From KBS-96 sp964247975 (GTDB lineage: Bacteria > Acidobacteriota > Terriglobia > Bryobacterales > Bryobacteraceae): 64,000 nt of DNA. The number at the start of each line of letters is the position of its first letter. Position 1 is the stretch's first letter. The stretch covers positions 1 to 64,000 of the forward strand of contig CAXTWH010000029.1 of the NCBI GenBank assembly GCA_964247975.1, read 5' to 3'. The notes beneath the pieces are model-generated. The model did no database searches. It had not been told where the DNA came from and saw only the letters and a program-made list of their open reading frames with translations. Shown here piece by piece: positions 32,651 to 41,422 of this stretch. The position numbers and the translations under genes were made by a program.

Positions 32651-34360
32651 ATGAAGAAATTAGTGTCTTTGTTCGTTTTCGGAGGACTGCTTTGCTTAAG
32701 CGCTCCCGGTCCGAAATCGAAGCTCTCGCCCGACACAGCCACGCTTGATCCGAATTCACAGGTGAACGTGATTGTGCAATGGAACAACCCTCCGAGCGCT
32801 TCTGATAACCAGAAAATTCTGGATCAAGGGGGAAAGCTAAAGTCGCTGCACGGCTCCATCAAAGCAGGGTCTTATAGCGTGCCTGCTTACTCCTTAAGCA
32901 CTCTGGCTAGTGACATCAACGTGGCGTATATTGCGCTGGATAGACCAGTAAAGTCAAAATTAGATTTAAGTGCGGCGGCGGTAAATGCGCCAGCCGTTTG
33001 GAGCCAGGGTTTTGACGGAACGGGAATCGGCGTAGCCGTTATTGATAGCGGAATGAATCAGAGTCCAGATCTGACGCAGCACAACAACATTGTTTACAGT
33101 GAAGACTTCACGGGTGAGTACAAGCAAGGCAAAGACGTTACCCAAACCAGTAACGCACCTGACCTGTATGGACATGGCGAGCACGTAGCCGGAATCATTG
33201 CCAGCAGCGGTAAGAGTTCTAATTGCAAGCAGTGTACCCGATTGTTAAAAGGTATTGCGCCGGGCGCGAACCTGATCAACCTTCGCGTACTGGATGAAAA
33301 CGGATCGGGCACCGACAGCATGGTGATTTCCGCTATTGAACGGGCAATTCAGTTGAAAAGCACTTACAACATCCGGGTCATCAATCTTTCTCTTGGTCGG
33401 CCGGTTTATGAAAGCTACCTGCTGGACCCCCTGTGTCAGGAAGTGGAAAAAGCATGGCAGGCGGGAATTGTGGTGGTTGTTGCAGCCGGCAATGAGGGCC
33501 GCGACAATACCTTCGGAACGCAAGGGTATGGAACTATTTCTGCTCCCGGAAACGATCCCTTTGTGATTACTGTAGGAGCTATGAAAACCGAGAACACCCC
33601 GAATCGCAGCGATGATTTGATTGCCAGCTATAGCTCCAAAGGGCCAACCCAGATTGATCACGTCGTGAAACCGGATCTGGTTGCTCCCGGCAATCAAGTT
33701 GTTTCCTTGGGTGCATCCAACAGCACATTAGCCTGGAATTATCCGTCAAACAGAGTTCCTGTCTCTTATTATCAGGGTTCGAACGGTAAAGCCATGTCGA
33801 ACACTTACTTCATGTTGAGCGGCACCAGCATGGCCACGCCGGTCGTGAGCAGCGCGGCGGCGGACCTGCTGCAAGCACAGCCGAGTTTGACGCCGGACCA
33901 GATTAAAGCGCTGCTGATGAAAACTGCTTACAAGACGTTTCCGCCATCCAGCACCGCTACCGACCCAACAACCGGACAATCCTATACTTCCTACTACGAT
34001 ATCTTCACAGTTGGCGCGGGTTATCTGGATATACAAGCGGCTTTGCAGAATGTGACCAGCGTACCGGCGGGAGCAGCGGCGCTTTCCCCCCTAGCCATCT
34101 TCGACACTATCTCCGGTTCAGTAACACTGTCGTATGGCTCTTCCACTCTTTGGGCCACGAAAGCGGTGTGGGGCACCAAAGCAGTGTGGGGCACCTCGGT
34201 TGTAAATTCAGATAAAGCGGTATGGGGCACCAAAGCAGTGTGGGGTACTAGTAGCAACGATTCAGCCGACAAAGCGGTATGGGGCACCAAAGCAGTTTGG
34301 GGCACCAGCACCGATAACACGGCAGAGGCTTCCGGACTTTCGCCGGATGCCGAACAGTAA
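32651..34360 (+). CDS. Secreted S8 (subtilisin-like) serine protease with WGT repeats
   Basis: 569 residues. A signal peptide (KKLVSLFVFGGLLCLSAPG) and an inhibitor-like prodomain (about 25-110) precede the peptidase domain. The triad is Asp in GVAVIDSGM, His in GHGEHVAGI and Ser in LSGTSMATP; Asn of the oxyanion hole is in VVAAGNEGRD. The usual Thr in GHGTHVAG is Glu here. The C-terminal region (about 500-565) has six copies of KAVWGT in three blocks, a feature known from other acidobacterial S8 proteases and perhaps a surface or substrate-binding tail. I chose the ATG at 32651 because it starts the signal peptide. A strong hairpin follows the stop. Confidence 0.9.
   Translation: MKKLVSLFVFGGLLCLSAPGPKSKLSPDTATLDPNSQVNVIVQWNNPPSASDNQKILDQGGKLKSLHGSIKAGSYSVPAYSLSTLASDINVAYIALDRPVKSKLDLSAAAVNAPAVWSQGFDGTGIGVAVIDSGMNQSPDLTQHNNIVYSEDFTGEYKQGKDVTQTSNAPDLYGHGEHVAGIIASSGKSSNCKQCTRLLKGIAPGANLINLRVLDENGSGTDSMVISAIERAIQLKSTYNIRVINLSLGRPVYESYLLDPLCQEVEKAWQAGIVVVVAAGNEGRDNTFGTQGYGTISAPGNDPFVITVGAMKTENTPNRSDDLIASYSSKGPTQIDHVVKPDLVAPGNQVVSLGASNSTLAWNYPSNRVPVSYYQGSNGKAMSNTYFMLSGTSMATPVVSSAAADLLQAQPSLTPDQIKALLMKTAYKTFPPSSTATDPTTGQSYTSYYDIFTVGAGYLDIQAALQNVTSVPAGAAALSPLAIFDTISGSVTLSYGSSTLWATKAVWGTKAVWGTSVVNSDKAVWGTKAVWGTSSNDSADKAVWGTKAVWGTSTDNTAEASGLSPDAEQ
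34160..34309 (+). repeat. Coding tandem repeats KAVWGTKAVWGTS
   Basis: Three blocks of KAVWGTKAVWGTS, separated by short variable linkers (VVNSD, SNDSAD), are encoded by nearly identical DNA. Copy number changes by slippage or recombination would stay in frame. Confidence 0.9.
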
Positions 34361-34380
34361 TCTTAAAATACTTTTAACTC

Positions 34381-34419
34381 ATCAGCTTCAGTTCTCTCTT
34401 CGGATGAACTGAAGCTGAT
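34381..34419 (+). terminator. Strong hairpin between convergent genes
   Basis: A perfect 13-bp stem, ATCAGCTTCAGTT (34381-34393) with AACTGAAGCTGAT (34407-34419), has a 13-base loop. It lies 20 bases after the protease stop and 17 bases before the end of the opposing gene. T-runs are weak, so it is terminator-like in both directions rather than a textbook case. Confidence 0.65.
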
Positions 34420-34435
34420 TTGCATTTAAGATGAC

Positions 34436-34729
34436 TTATTTAAGAACCTGTGCCTGCGCTAAACCGTCCGTGAGGTCGTAGGTAATCCGGTCCACATAAC
34501 ACCAGCCCCACTCTTCTCCCGGTTCAATGGAGCGCATCACCGGATGCGAGGAATGATGAAAATGTTTAGTGGCATGTTTGTTCTGGGAAGAATCGCAGCA
34601 GCCGATGTGACCGCAGGTAAGGCAAAGGCGCAGGTGAACCCAGGAAGAGCCGATCTTCACGCAATCTTCACATTCATGGCTGGAAGGCTGAAGATCATGG
34701 GCTTGTTGAAGGTGTTGGCATTGATTCAT
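34436..34729 (-). CDS. UBP-type zinc finger protein
   Basis: 97 residues forming a complete ZnF-UBP module: QCQHLQQ, HECEDCVKIG, HLRLCLTCGHIGCCDSS, NKHATKHFHHSSHPVMRSIEP and WGWCYVD. The Cys/His ligands are all in place. In eukaryotes the fold binds the ubiquitin C-terminus; in bacteria, which lack ubiquitin, free-standing copies are common in Acidobacteria and Actinobacteria and have no established role. I chose the ATG at 34729 (MNQCQHL); a longer frame upstream overlaps the molybdenum hydroxylase gene. Confidence 0.85.
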   Translation of the reverse strand: MNQCQHLQQAHDLQPSSHECEDCVKIGSSWVHLRLCLTCGHIGCCDSSQNKHATKHFHHSSHPVMRSIEPGEEWGWCYVDRITYDLTDGLAQAQVLK

Positions 34730-34769
34730 GCCCTGGTTGATGCGCTTACGCCAGTAAATGACTCTTTGG

Positions 34770-36899
34770 CTATGCGTTTTGGTCCGGCAAAGGCAACATG
34801 GGCAATTGCCGGATGCGTTTGCCTGTGGCCGCCCAAATCGCTGAACCGATGGCGGGAGCGGCGACCGTGATGGGAGATTCGCCCGCACCCGCTGGCGCAA
34901 TGTCGCGCCGGTCAATCAAGATCACTTCGATCTCAGGAACATCAGTAAAGCGTGGCACCCGGTAGGCCGATAATCTGTCATTTAGAATGCGGTTCTGGTC
35001 GAATCTTAATTGTTCAAAAAGCGCGCCGCCGATGCCTTGCACAATGGCGCCTTCCACCTGGTTGCTGAGAACATCAGGGTTTAAAATCGCCCCGGCGTCA
35101 AATGCCGCGACGGCTCGCCGAAGGTGAACCTGCTGGCCGTTAATTTCCGCTTCGATAAATAAAGCGAGATGGCCGCTTTTTTCTAAATTGCAGGCCAGCC
35201 CATAGCCGATGCCGTTTCCGCTTTTGTCTTTACTCCACTGAAAACGTTCCGCAGCTCGCAGGAGCACTGTTTTTAAGCGTGGATTTTCAATGTTGCGTAA
35301 ACGAAATTCCAGCGGGTCCACCTGAAGCAGGGCCGCCATTTCATCAACATGGCTTTCGCGGGCGAATGTGTTGCCCACCGCCGCTAAGGAACGATACGAC
35401 CCTTGGCGCAGCGCCGATTCCGAAGCATGATACGCGACATATTGGTTGGGAATCTGGTACGGCGGAGTGAGCGAGGCTGCGCCGCCGTTATAGTTATGAA
35501 ATTCCCAAGCGGCGATTTTTCCGTCTGCGCTTAACCCGCTTTGAATTTCCATCACCGCAGCGGGGCGGCTATACGATTGCGTAAATTCTTCCGTTCTGGA
35601 CCAGGCTAGGCGAACCGGCTGTTCCGTGCCGCGCGCTAATCGGGCCGCTTCCAGTTCGCACTCGGAGTTGTGCTTCGCGCCGTACCCGGAGCCGGTATCG
35701 GATACGATGATGCGCACCTGCTCGGGCTTGATTTTAAATGCGTCCGCAATCTCGCCGCGCACCGAAAAGGGTGCCTGCGTTCCGCACTGAACTGTTAATT
35801 GGTCGCCCTGCCACTGCGCAATGGCGGTTCGCGCTTCCAAGGGAACATGCGCGATAGGAAAAATGCGATAAGCCGACTTCAACTGATGAACAGAACCGGC
35901 CATGCCCGCGGAAACCGAGCCTTGTTGCAGCAACGCCGGGTAACGATTGAACTCTTTCAACTCAGGCGGTTTTGCTTTCGCTTTCAGATCGCTGAACATG
36001 GTATGCGGATCGCCTAACGGGTCTTCACTCCAGGTCGCCTGGATGAACTGCGCGGCGGCTTCCGCTTCGGCGCGGGTCGGCGCGGTAACACCCAATAGAT
36101 CGCCATTGTGAATCAAGCGTACTCCGGGAAGGTTTTCCGCTTTGGAAGCATCGAAAAACAAAAGTTTTGAACGATGGTTCGGCCCGCGCACAATATGGCC
36201 GTGGAGCATTCCATCAGCAAACAAATCCGATGAATAATGGTGCGCTCCGGTGACAATGGCAGAGCCATTCACGGGATGTAAGGGAGTGCCGCAGACACGC
36301 CATTCGAATGGATTTGTGATCGCGCCTTCAGCACTAACGGCGGCAGCGAAAACCGGACTTTTCGCAAGATCCTGATAAGTGTAGAAACGGCCATCCGGGT
36401 TGGATGCTTGCCCGTCGGCTACTTCCAGATGAGTAGAAATCAATCCCCATTCTTGGGCGGCGGAGCGGCAAAGCAGTTCCCGCAACGAAGCGCAGGCTTG
36501 GCGGATGACGGGCATTGTCTGCGGCGTGGTCAGGCTACCCCAGGTTCCGCCGTCGTCCGGCACCAACGCCGTATCGCCCATAATCAATTGAACACGCGAG
36601 GGAGCAATCCGCAGTTCTTCCGCCGCCACCTGGGTTAAGGTGGTGCGAATGCCTTGGCCGCACTCCACTTTACCGGTAAGAACCGTAATGGTTCCGTTAT
36701 CGCCCACATGCAAGCGGGACGTGAGCAAAGGATGCTTTTGCGGTCCGGCTTTTTCTTCGTCCGCCGGCAAGCTGCGCAAAGTAAAAAGCAGCAGAACCCC
36801 GGAGCCTAATCGTTTTGCCGCCTCGCGGCGCGTAAGAGCAGAATCGGAAGCATCAATTTTCTGATCGCAGCGCAGCCATCCGGTTACATTGTTCAGCAT
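34770..36899 (-). CDS. Molybdenum hydroxylase large subunit (isoquinoline oxidoreductase beta-like)
   Basis: About 709 residues of the xanthine-dehydrogenase molybdopterin-binding family. A Tat-like RREAAKRLGSGVLLLF near the N-terminus suggests export. It contains GKVECGQGIRTTLTQVAAEEL, GGTWGSLTTPQTMP, SGYGAKHNSECEL and, near the end, the catalytic Glu in GAGESPITVAAPAIGSAIW. These are hallmarks of the IorB-type large subunits that hydroxylate N-heterocycles or oxidise aldehydes, passing electrons to the 2Fe-2S partner encoded just upstream. An FAD subunit gene is missing, as usual for the Ior type, whose acceptor is often a cytochrome. The ATG at 36899 is preceded by an overlapping GTG (36902) at the stop of the partner. 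Confidence 0.88.
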   Translation of the reverse strand: MLNNVTGWLRCDQKIDASDSALTRREAAKRLGSGVLLLFTLRSLPADEEKAGPQKHPLLTSRLHVGDNGTITVLTGKVECGQGIRTTLTQVAAEELRIAPSRVQLIMGDTALVPDDGGTWGSLTTPQTMPVIRQACASLRELLCRSAAQEWGLISTHLEVADGQASNPDGRFYTYQDLAKSPVFAAAVSAEGAITNPFEWRVCGTPLHPVNGSAIVTGAHHYSSDLFADGMLHGHIVRGPNHRSKLLFFDASKAENLPGVRLIHNGDLLGVTAPTRAEAEAAAQFIQATWSEDPLGDPHTMFSDLKAKAKPPELKEFNRYPALLQQGSVSAGMAGSVHQLKSAYRIFPIAHVPLEARTAIAQWQGDQLTVQCGTQAPFSVRGEIADAFKIKPEQVRIIVSDTGSGYGAKHNSECELEAARLARGTEQPVRLAWSRTEEFTQSYSRPAAVMEIQSGLSADGKIAAWEFHNYNGGAASLTPPYQIPNQYVAYHASESALRQGSYRSLAAVGNTFARESHVDEMAALLQVDPLEFRLRNIENPRLKTVLLRAAERFQWSKDKSGNGIGYGLACNLEKSGHLALFIEAEINGQQVHLRRAVAAFDAGAILNPDVLSNQVEGAIVQGIGGALFEQLRFDQNRILNDRLSAYRVPRFTDVPEIEVILIDRRDIAPAGAGESPITVAAPAIGSAIWAATGKRIRQLPMLPLPDQNA

Positions 36900-36901
36900 C
36901 A

Positions 36902-37360
36902 CTATGCCTTGCTCGCTTGTTGAACCGCTTTGACAATCCGGTTGTAAGTACCGCAGCGGCAGATGTTGCCGGCCAGTTCGGTGCGGATTTCCGCCGGATT
37001 CGGATGCGGATTCTTACTTAACAAAGCAACCGAAGCCATAATCATGCCCGGCGTGCAATATCCGCATTGAAAAGCAGAAGCGTCGAGAAAAGCTTGTTGT
37101 ACGCGATGCAGCGTTGCGCCTTGCGCTAAACCTTCGATGGTCTGCACCGGGCGGCTGCCCACATCGCTAATCGGAGTAATGCAGGAGCGAACCGCTTGTC
37201 CGCCCACTAGAACTGTGCAGGCTCCGCATTGGCCTTCGCCGCAGCCCGGTTTTGCGCCGGTCAGATGCAGGGTGTCGCGCAGAACAATCAAGAGCGGCGT
37301 GGACGGGTTAACCTCAATCTTGCGATGAGCGCCATTAACGGTGATGTTGAAAGATTCCAT
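36902..37360 (-). CDS. 2Fe-2S subunit of the molybdenum hydroxylase
   Basis: 152 residues. The plant-type ferredoxin domain has GCGEGQCGACTVL and a further Cys in RSCITP, and the all-helical second domain holds QCGYCTPGM and NICRCGTYNRI, so both 2Fe-2S clusters are complete. It matches IorA/CoxS. It transfers electrons from the molybdenum site to an external acceptor. The ATG at 37360 starts MESFNITVNG; the frame upstream to 37462 overlaps the intergenic region. It overlaps the large subunit gene start, so the two are translationally coupled. Confidence 0.92.
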   Translation of the reverse strand: MESFNITVNGAHRKIEVNPSTPLLIVLRDTLHLTGAKPGCGEGQCGACTVLVGGQAVRSCITPISDVGSRPVQTIEGLAQGATLHRVQQAFLDASAFQCGYCTPGMIMASVALLSKNPHPNPAEIRTELAGNICRCGTYNRIVKAVQQASKA

Positions 37361-37395
37361 TGGCGGTTTCCGGGTGTCTATTACTTGATCACAAC

Positions 37396-39507
37396 TTAAT
37401 TGCCCTTTGTGGTCGGCGAGGCTTGGCTGTTGCTGCCGGATTTCGCGTACTCGCCCAGCCACTCGATTACTTGTTGATACCAGAACCGGCTGTTCTGCGG
37501 CTTTAGGATCCAGTGGCCTTCATCAGGAAACAGAATCAGCTTGGACGGCACTTTCTGCTGCTGTAAAGCGGTGAAAAGCTGCTGACCCTGCCCCACCGGA
37601 ACGCGATAATCGATTTCGCCGTGAGTCACTAGCGTAGGCGTTTTGAAGTTCTTGATCAGTTCCGGGTTGTTCGGTGTCCAGCGCGCATATGTGTTGGGAG
37701 TCTGCCAGGGAAATCCGCCGAATTCCCATTTCGGAAACCACAACTCTTCAGTGGTTCCGGCTTCTGAAGAAAGATCATACACGCCGGCATGAACTACCAA
37801 GGCTTTAAAGCGATCAGTATGGCCCAGAATCCAATCAATCATGTAGCCGCCGTAAGAGGCTCCAGCCGCTACCATCTGCTTAGGGTCCACATACGGAAGC
37901 GTTTGCGCGTAGTCAGCGGTTTTCATGATGTCATCGTAAGGAATGCCGCCCCAATTATTGTTTACCGCGTCAGTAAATTTCTGCCCGTAGCCGGTGGAGC
38001 CGTGCGGGTTCGGCAGAACCACCACGTACCCGGCCGCGGCGAACACCTGCGGGTTCCAGCGGTAGCTCCAGCTTTCGCCCCATTCCCCTTGAGGACCGCC
38101 GTGAATCAGAAACAGAGCCGGATACTTTTTCTTGGCGTCGAAATCGGGCGGCTTCACGACGAAGCTTTCCACTTTGGTTCCGTCGCTCGCGGTGATTGAG
38201 AAAGATTCGAGCGGGGTAAGCTGATGCGAGTCCAGAATGGGTTCGTTTAATCGGGCAAGCGCTGTTTCCGATTGGCCGCTTAAATCAGTTTTGTAGATTT
38301 CGACGGGTTTGGAACCGCTTTGTTCGGTGTAAATCAAAACCTTTCCATCTTTCGAAGCGTGCAAGTCGTCGATGCTGATCGCGCCCTCACGAACCGGCTT
38401 TGCCGCGCCATTGCCGTTCGCCGCAATTTTGAAAAGTGGTTGATGGCCATGATCGGCAATGGTGAAGTAAATGGTTTTGCCGTCAGATGACCATTCATAG
38501 CTGTTTACCGGGCGGTCCAGACCGGGAGCCAACTGCTTCACGCGGCCGCTGCTTTGTTCCCGCACAGCCAAACGCCACAGATCGCTTTCATAGCCGGACC
38601 GGGTTTGCGCGCGGTAAGCAAGATATTTTCCATCCGGCGAATACACCGGACCTTCATCAGCAGCAGGATTATTCGTGATGCGCTTGGGCTCGCCGCCGTT
38701 AACGGAAATGGTGAACAGGTCGGAGTTAGTGCTGGTCGATAGATCCGCGTCGATGTTGGAAACGTAAGCCACTTCAGCACTGTTCGGCGCAAACACGTAA
38801 GATTCCGGCGCACCCAAAGAAAATGGAGGCACATCGCGGTCGCCGGGCGTAAGGTCTTTCAGAGCGCCGCCGTTCATCGGTTGAATCAGTAGATGACTGC
38901 GGCGCGGACCTTGATACTCGGTCCAGTGGCGATACAGCAGGTGGTTGTAAACGCGGGCGTGCATTTTGCTTGCGCCTTCTTCGTCCAGCTTTTTCTTGTT
39001 GCAGGCGGAATCATAAGCTACTCCCGCGCCCGCCGATTGCGGCTCACAGGCGGGATAAACCAGACTGGTGAACAGCAGAAGCTTGCCATCGGGCGAAACA
39101 ATTTCGCCTTCTGCTTCAGTGGGCAGATTAGTTAATTGTTTGGGATCGCTCCCGTCCGCGCTCATGGACCAGAGCTGAGAAGCACCATTGCTGCGGTTGG
39201 AAGTAAATACGATGCGCTGTGAATCCGGAGTCCAACGGGGCCGCGCGTTTTGGGTGCCTTCCTGGGTAATCCGGCGCGGCGCGCCGCCGTTCAAAGCAAC
39301 CACAAAAATCTGAGTCGGCTTGCTGTTTTGCGCCATGTCCACGGTTTGCGCGGTGAACGCCACAGCGGAACCGTCCGGCGCAAGCTGCGGGTCACCGATG
39401 CGGGTTAGCTTCATCATAGTGTCGAAGGTAAATGGATCTTTGGCGGCAGCCGGAAACGGAAGGCCGAGCAGACCCGAAATGAGGAACAACGCTAACCCTG
39501 GACGCAT
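37396..39507 (-). CDS. S9-family prolyl oligopeptidase (DPP-type), secreted
   Basis: 703 residues with a signal peptide (LALFLISGLLGLPFPAAA). The N-terminal beta-propeller carries WD40/PD40-like repeats (IVFTSNRSNGASQLW, SPDGKYLAYRAQ). The C-terminal alpha/beta hydrolase has the nucleophile Ser in GASYGGYM, Asp in HGEIDYRVP and His in PDEGHWIL, with LIHGGPQGEWG as oxyanion region. This is typical of acylaminoacyl-peptidase/DPP-IV relatives that trim peptides in the periplasm. It is divergently oriented from the carbonic anhydrase gene, 123 bases away. Confidence 0.92.
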   Translation of the reverse strand: MRPGLALFLISGLLGLPFPAAAKDPFTFDTMMKLTRIGDPQLAPDGSAVAFTAQTVDMAQNSKPTQIFVVALNGGAPRRITQEGTQNARPRWTPDSQRIVFTSNRSNGASQLWSMSADGSDPKQLTNLPTEAEGEIVSPDGKLLLFTSLVYPACEPQSAGAGVAYDSACNKKKLDEEGASKMHARVYNHLLYRHWTEYQGPRRSHLLIQPMNGGALKDLTPGDRDVPPFSLGAPESYVFAPNSAEVAYVSNIDADLSTSTNSDLFTISVNGGEPKRITNNPAADEGPVYSPDGKYLAYRAQTRSGYESDLWRLAVREQSSGRVKQLAPGLDRPVNSYEWSSDGKTIYFTIADHGHQPLFKIAANGNGAAKPVREGAISIDDLHASKDGKVLIYTEQSGSKPVEIYKTDLSGQSETALARLNEPILDSHQLTPLESFSITASDGTKVESFVVKPPDFDAKKKYPALFLIHGGPQGEWGESWSYRWNPQVFAAAGYVVVLPNPHGSTGYGQKFTDAVNNNWGGIPYDDIMKTADYAQTLPYVDPKQMVAAGASYGGYMIDWILGHTDRFKALVVHAGVYDLSSEAGTTEELWFPKWEFGGFPWQTPNTYARWTPNNPELIKNFKTPTLVTHGEIDYRVPVGQGQQLFTALQQQKVPSKLILFPDEGHWILKPQNSRFWYQQVIEWLGEYAKSGSNSQASPTTKGN

Positions 39508-39630
39508 GAGTTTATTCTAGCTGTCAATGCTACGATGAATTCTACCGGGATAGCCGCTTTAGGCCTGTTTTCCGGTGTTCTTCGCGCATCGCTCATTCCG
39601 ATTCCGGCGCGCCGCTTGGTTTCCAATTCC

Positions 39631-40149
39631 ATGATCCGTTCATTGCAGGGGAAAACTCCTCAAATTGCTCCTTCCGCTTATGTTGATGAAAGCGCGCAAG
39701 TGGTGGGCGATGTCGTAATAGGCGAGCGATCCAGTCTTTGGTTGAATGTTTCGGTGCGCGGCGACGTGAATTCCATCTACATCGGCGAGGAAACCAGCAT
39801 TCAGGACAACAGCGTTCTGCATGTGGACCACGGCGATCAGTTCAAGCTTCACATCGGCCATCGCGTCACGGTCGGCCATCGCGTTGTGTTGCATGGCTGC
39901 CGGGTAGAAGATGACTGCCTGATCGGCATTGGCGCTATTGTTCTGAACGGCGCTCATATTGGCCAAGGCGCGATTGTGGCTGCCGGCGCGCTGGTCCCGG
40001 AAGGAATGACGGTTCCGCCCAATAGCATGGTAATGGGCGTTCCGGGAAAGATACGGCGCGAAGTAACGGCGGAAGAACGCGAACGCTTCGGAACCAACGT
40101 ACAAAATTACGTGAAGAATATTCAAATTTATAAGGAAGAACAATCGTGA
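39631..40149 (+). CDS. Gamma carbonic anhydrase family protein
   Basis: 172 residues of left-handed beta-helix hexapeptide repeats. Candidate zinc ligands are His in VLHVDHGD, IGHRVTVGH and VVLHGC, matching the pattern of gamma-class enzymes. The ending (AGALVPEGMTVPPNSMVMGVPGKIRR) is standard. It may hydrate CO2 or be a structural relative; activity is not provable here. I chose the ATG at 39631 (MIRSLQGKTP), as in relatives; an ATG at 39535 would add a 32-residue leader. It overlaps hisS by four bases (GTGA). Confidence 0.85.
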   Translation: MIRSLQGKTPQIAPSAYVDESAQVVGDVVIGERSSLWLNVSVRGDVNSIYIGEETSIQDNSVLHVDHGDQFKLHIGHRVTVGHRVVLHGCRVEDDCLIGIGAIVLNGAHIGQGAIVAAGALVPEGMTVPPNSMVMGVPGKIRREVTAEERERFGTNVQNYVKNIQIYKEEQS

Positions 40150-41387
40150 TCCGGGCGGTAAAAGGCACCCGTGATATTCTGCCGCCTTCAAGCGCGGTCT
40201 GGAACAAAGTGGAAACAGTAGCGCGGCGTATCTTCGAGGCTTATAACTACCATGAGATCCGCACGCCGATTCTGGAAGAAACTGCTTTGTTCGCTCGCGG
40301 GGTGGGCGAGGAAACAGATATTGTCAGCAAGGAAATGTACACGTTTACGGATCGCGACGGATCATCGTTAACGCTGCGGCCGGAAAACACGGCGTCCGTG
40401 CTGCGGGCTTACATTGAACACCGGCTCGATCAACAGCCGGGATTGCAGAAGCTATATTACATGGGGCCGATGTTTCGCCGCGAACGTCCGCAGAAGGGCC
40501 GCTATCGCCAATTTTTCCAGATCGGCGCGGAAGCAATCGGCACGGAATCGCCGTTTATTGACGCGGAAGTGATTGAGATGGTGGTGGTGGTTCTGCGCGA
40601 GTTGGGGCTTGGCGATTTTCAACTTCTGTTGAACTCGGTGGGCTGCTCGGACTGCCGGGCTCGATTCAACGAAGCATTGCGCGAACGGTTGAAAGATGTG
40701 GCCCCGCGAATGTGCGGCGATTGCCAGCGGCGCGCGGTGACGAACCCGCTGCGCGTGCTGGATTGCAAGGTGCCGGAAGACCAGCCGATTATCGACTCGC
40801 TGCCTTCCATTCTCGATTATCTTGATGATTCCTGCCGCAACCACTTTCAGAAAGTGCGGGACTATCTCGAAGAACGGCAAATCGAGTTTGAAATCAAGCC
40901 TCGCCTCGTGCGCGGGCTGGATTATTACACGCGAACAACGTTTGAGATTACGCACGGCGCATTAGGGGCGCAGAATTCCATACTGGGCGGCGGACGCTAC
41001 GACGGATTGGCGGAAAGCTTAGGTTCCAAAGTGCCTGCTCCGGGCATCGGCTTTTCGATTGGCGAAGATCGGCTGGTGATGATTGCGGAAGAACGGGACG
41101 CTGCCGCGCCCGCGCTCGATGTGTACGTTGCGCCGATGGGCGAAGCGGCGTTGAAACACTGCGGTATTCTTGCAGCAGAACTGCGGCGGAATGGGGTTTC
41201 AACGGAAGTCGGCACCGATCATAAGTTGAAGCGAATGCTGGAACTGGCAAACAAGTTGAACGCCCGGTTTGCCTTAATTGTCGGCGACAACGAGATTGCA
41301 AACAATTCCTATGCACTAAAGGATATGCGTTCCGGCGAGCAGACAAACGTGAACCGGTCCGAACTGTTTGGGCGTTTACGCGGGTAA
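40146..41387 (+). CDS. hisS: Histidyl-tRNA synthetase
   Basis: 413 residues, class II. Motif 1 spans the helix following VKGTRDILPP, motif 2 is GPMFRRERPQKGRYRQFFQ, the histidine-specific loop is LVRGLDYYTRTTFE, and motif 3 is GGGRYDGL with IGEDRLVM after it. The C-terminal anticodon domain starts near residue 320 (LDVYVAPMGEAAL). The start is a GTG overlapping the upstream stop. It forms an operon with the carbonic anhydrase gene and aspS. Confidence 0.96.
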   Translation: MIRAVKGTRDILPPSSAVWNKVETVARRIFEAYNYHEIRTPILEETALFARGVGEETDIVSKEMYTFTDRDGSSLTLRPENTASVLRAYIEHRLDQQPGLQKLYYMGPMFRRERPQKGRYRQFFQIGAEAIGTESPFIDAEVIEMVVVVLRELGLGDFQLLLNSVGCSDCRARFNEALRERLKDVAPRMCGDCQRRAVTNPLRVLDCKVPEDQPIIDSLPSILDYLDDSCRNHFQKVRDYLEERQIEFEIKPRLVRGLDYYTRTTFEITHGALGAQNSILGGGRYDGLAESLGSKVPAPGIGFSIGEDRLVMIAEERDAAAPALDVYVAPMGEAALKHCGILAAELRRNGVSTEVGTDHKLKRMLELANKLNARFALIVGDNEIANNSYALKDMRSGEQTNVNRSELFGRLRG

Positions 41388-41422
41388 GCGGCGGCAAAAA
41401 CGTAAAAGGATCTGAATCAAAA

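Noticed and set aside
34150..34310. CRISPR-like short repeats
   Set aside because: The repeat is in frame within the S8 protease, encodes KAVWGT units and has no spacer variation or cas genes.
34544..34870. A plus-strand frame across the Zn-UBP gene
   Set aside because: It is antisense to a complete zinc-finger gene and has no ribosome binding site.
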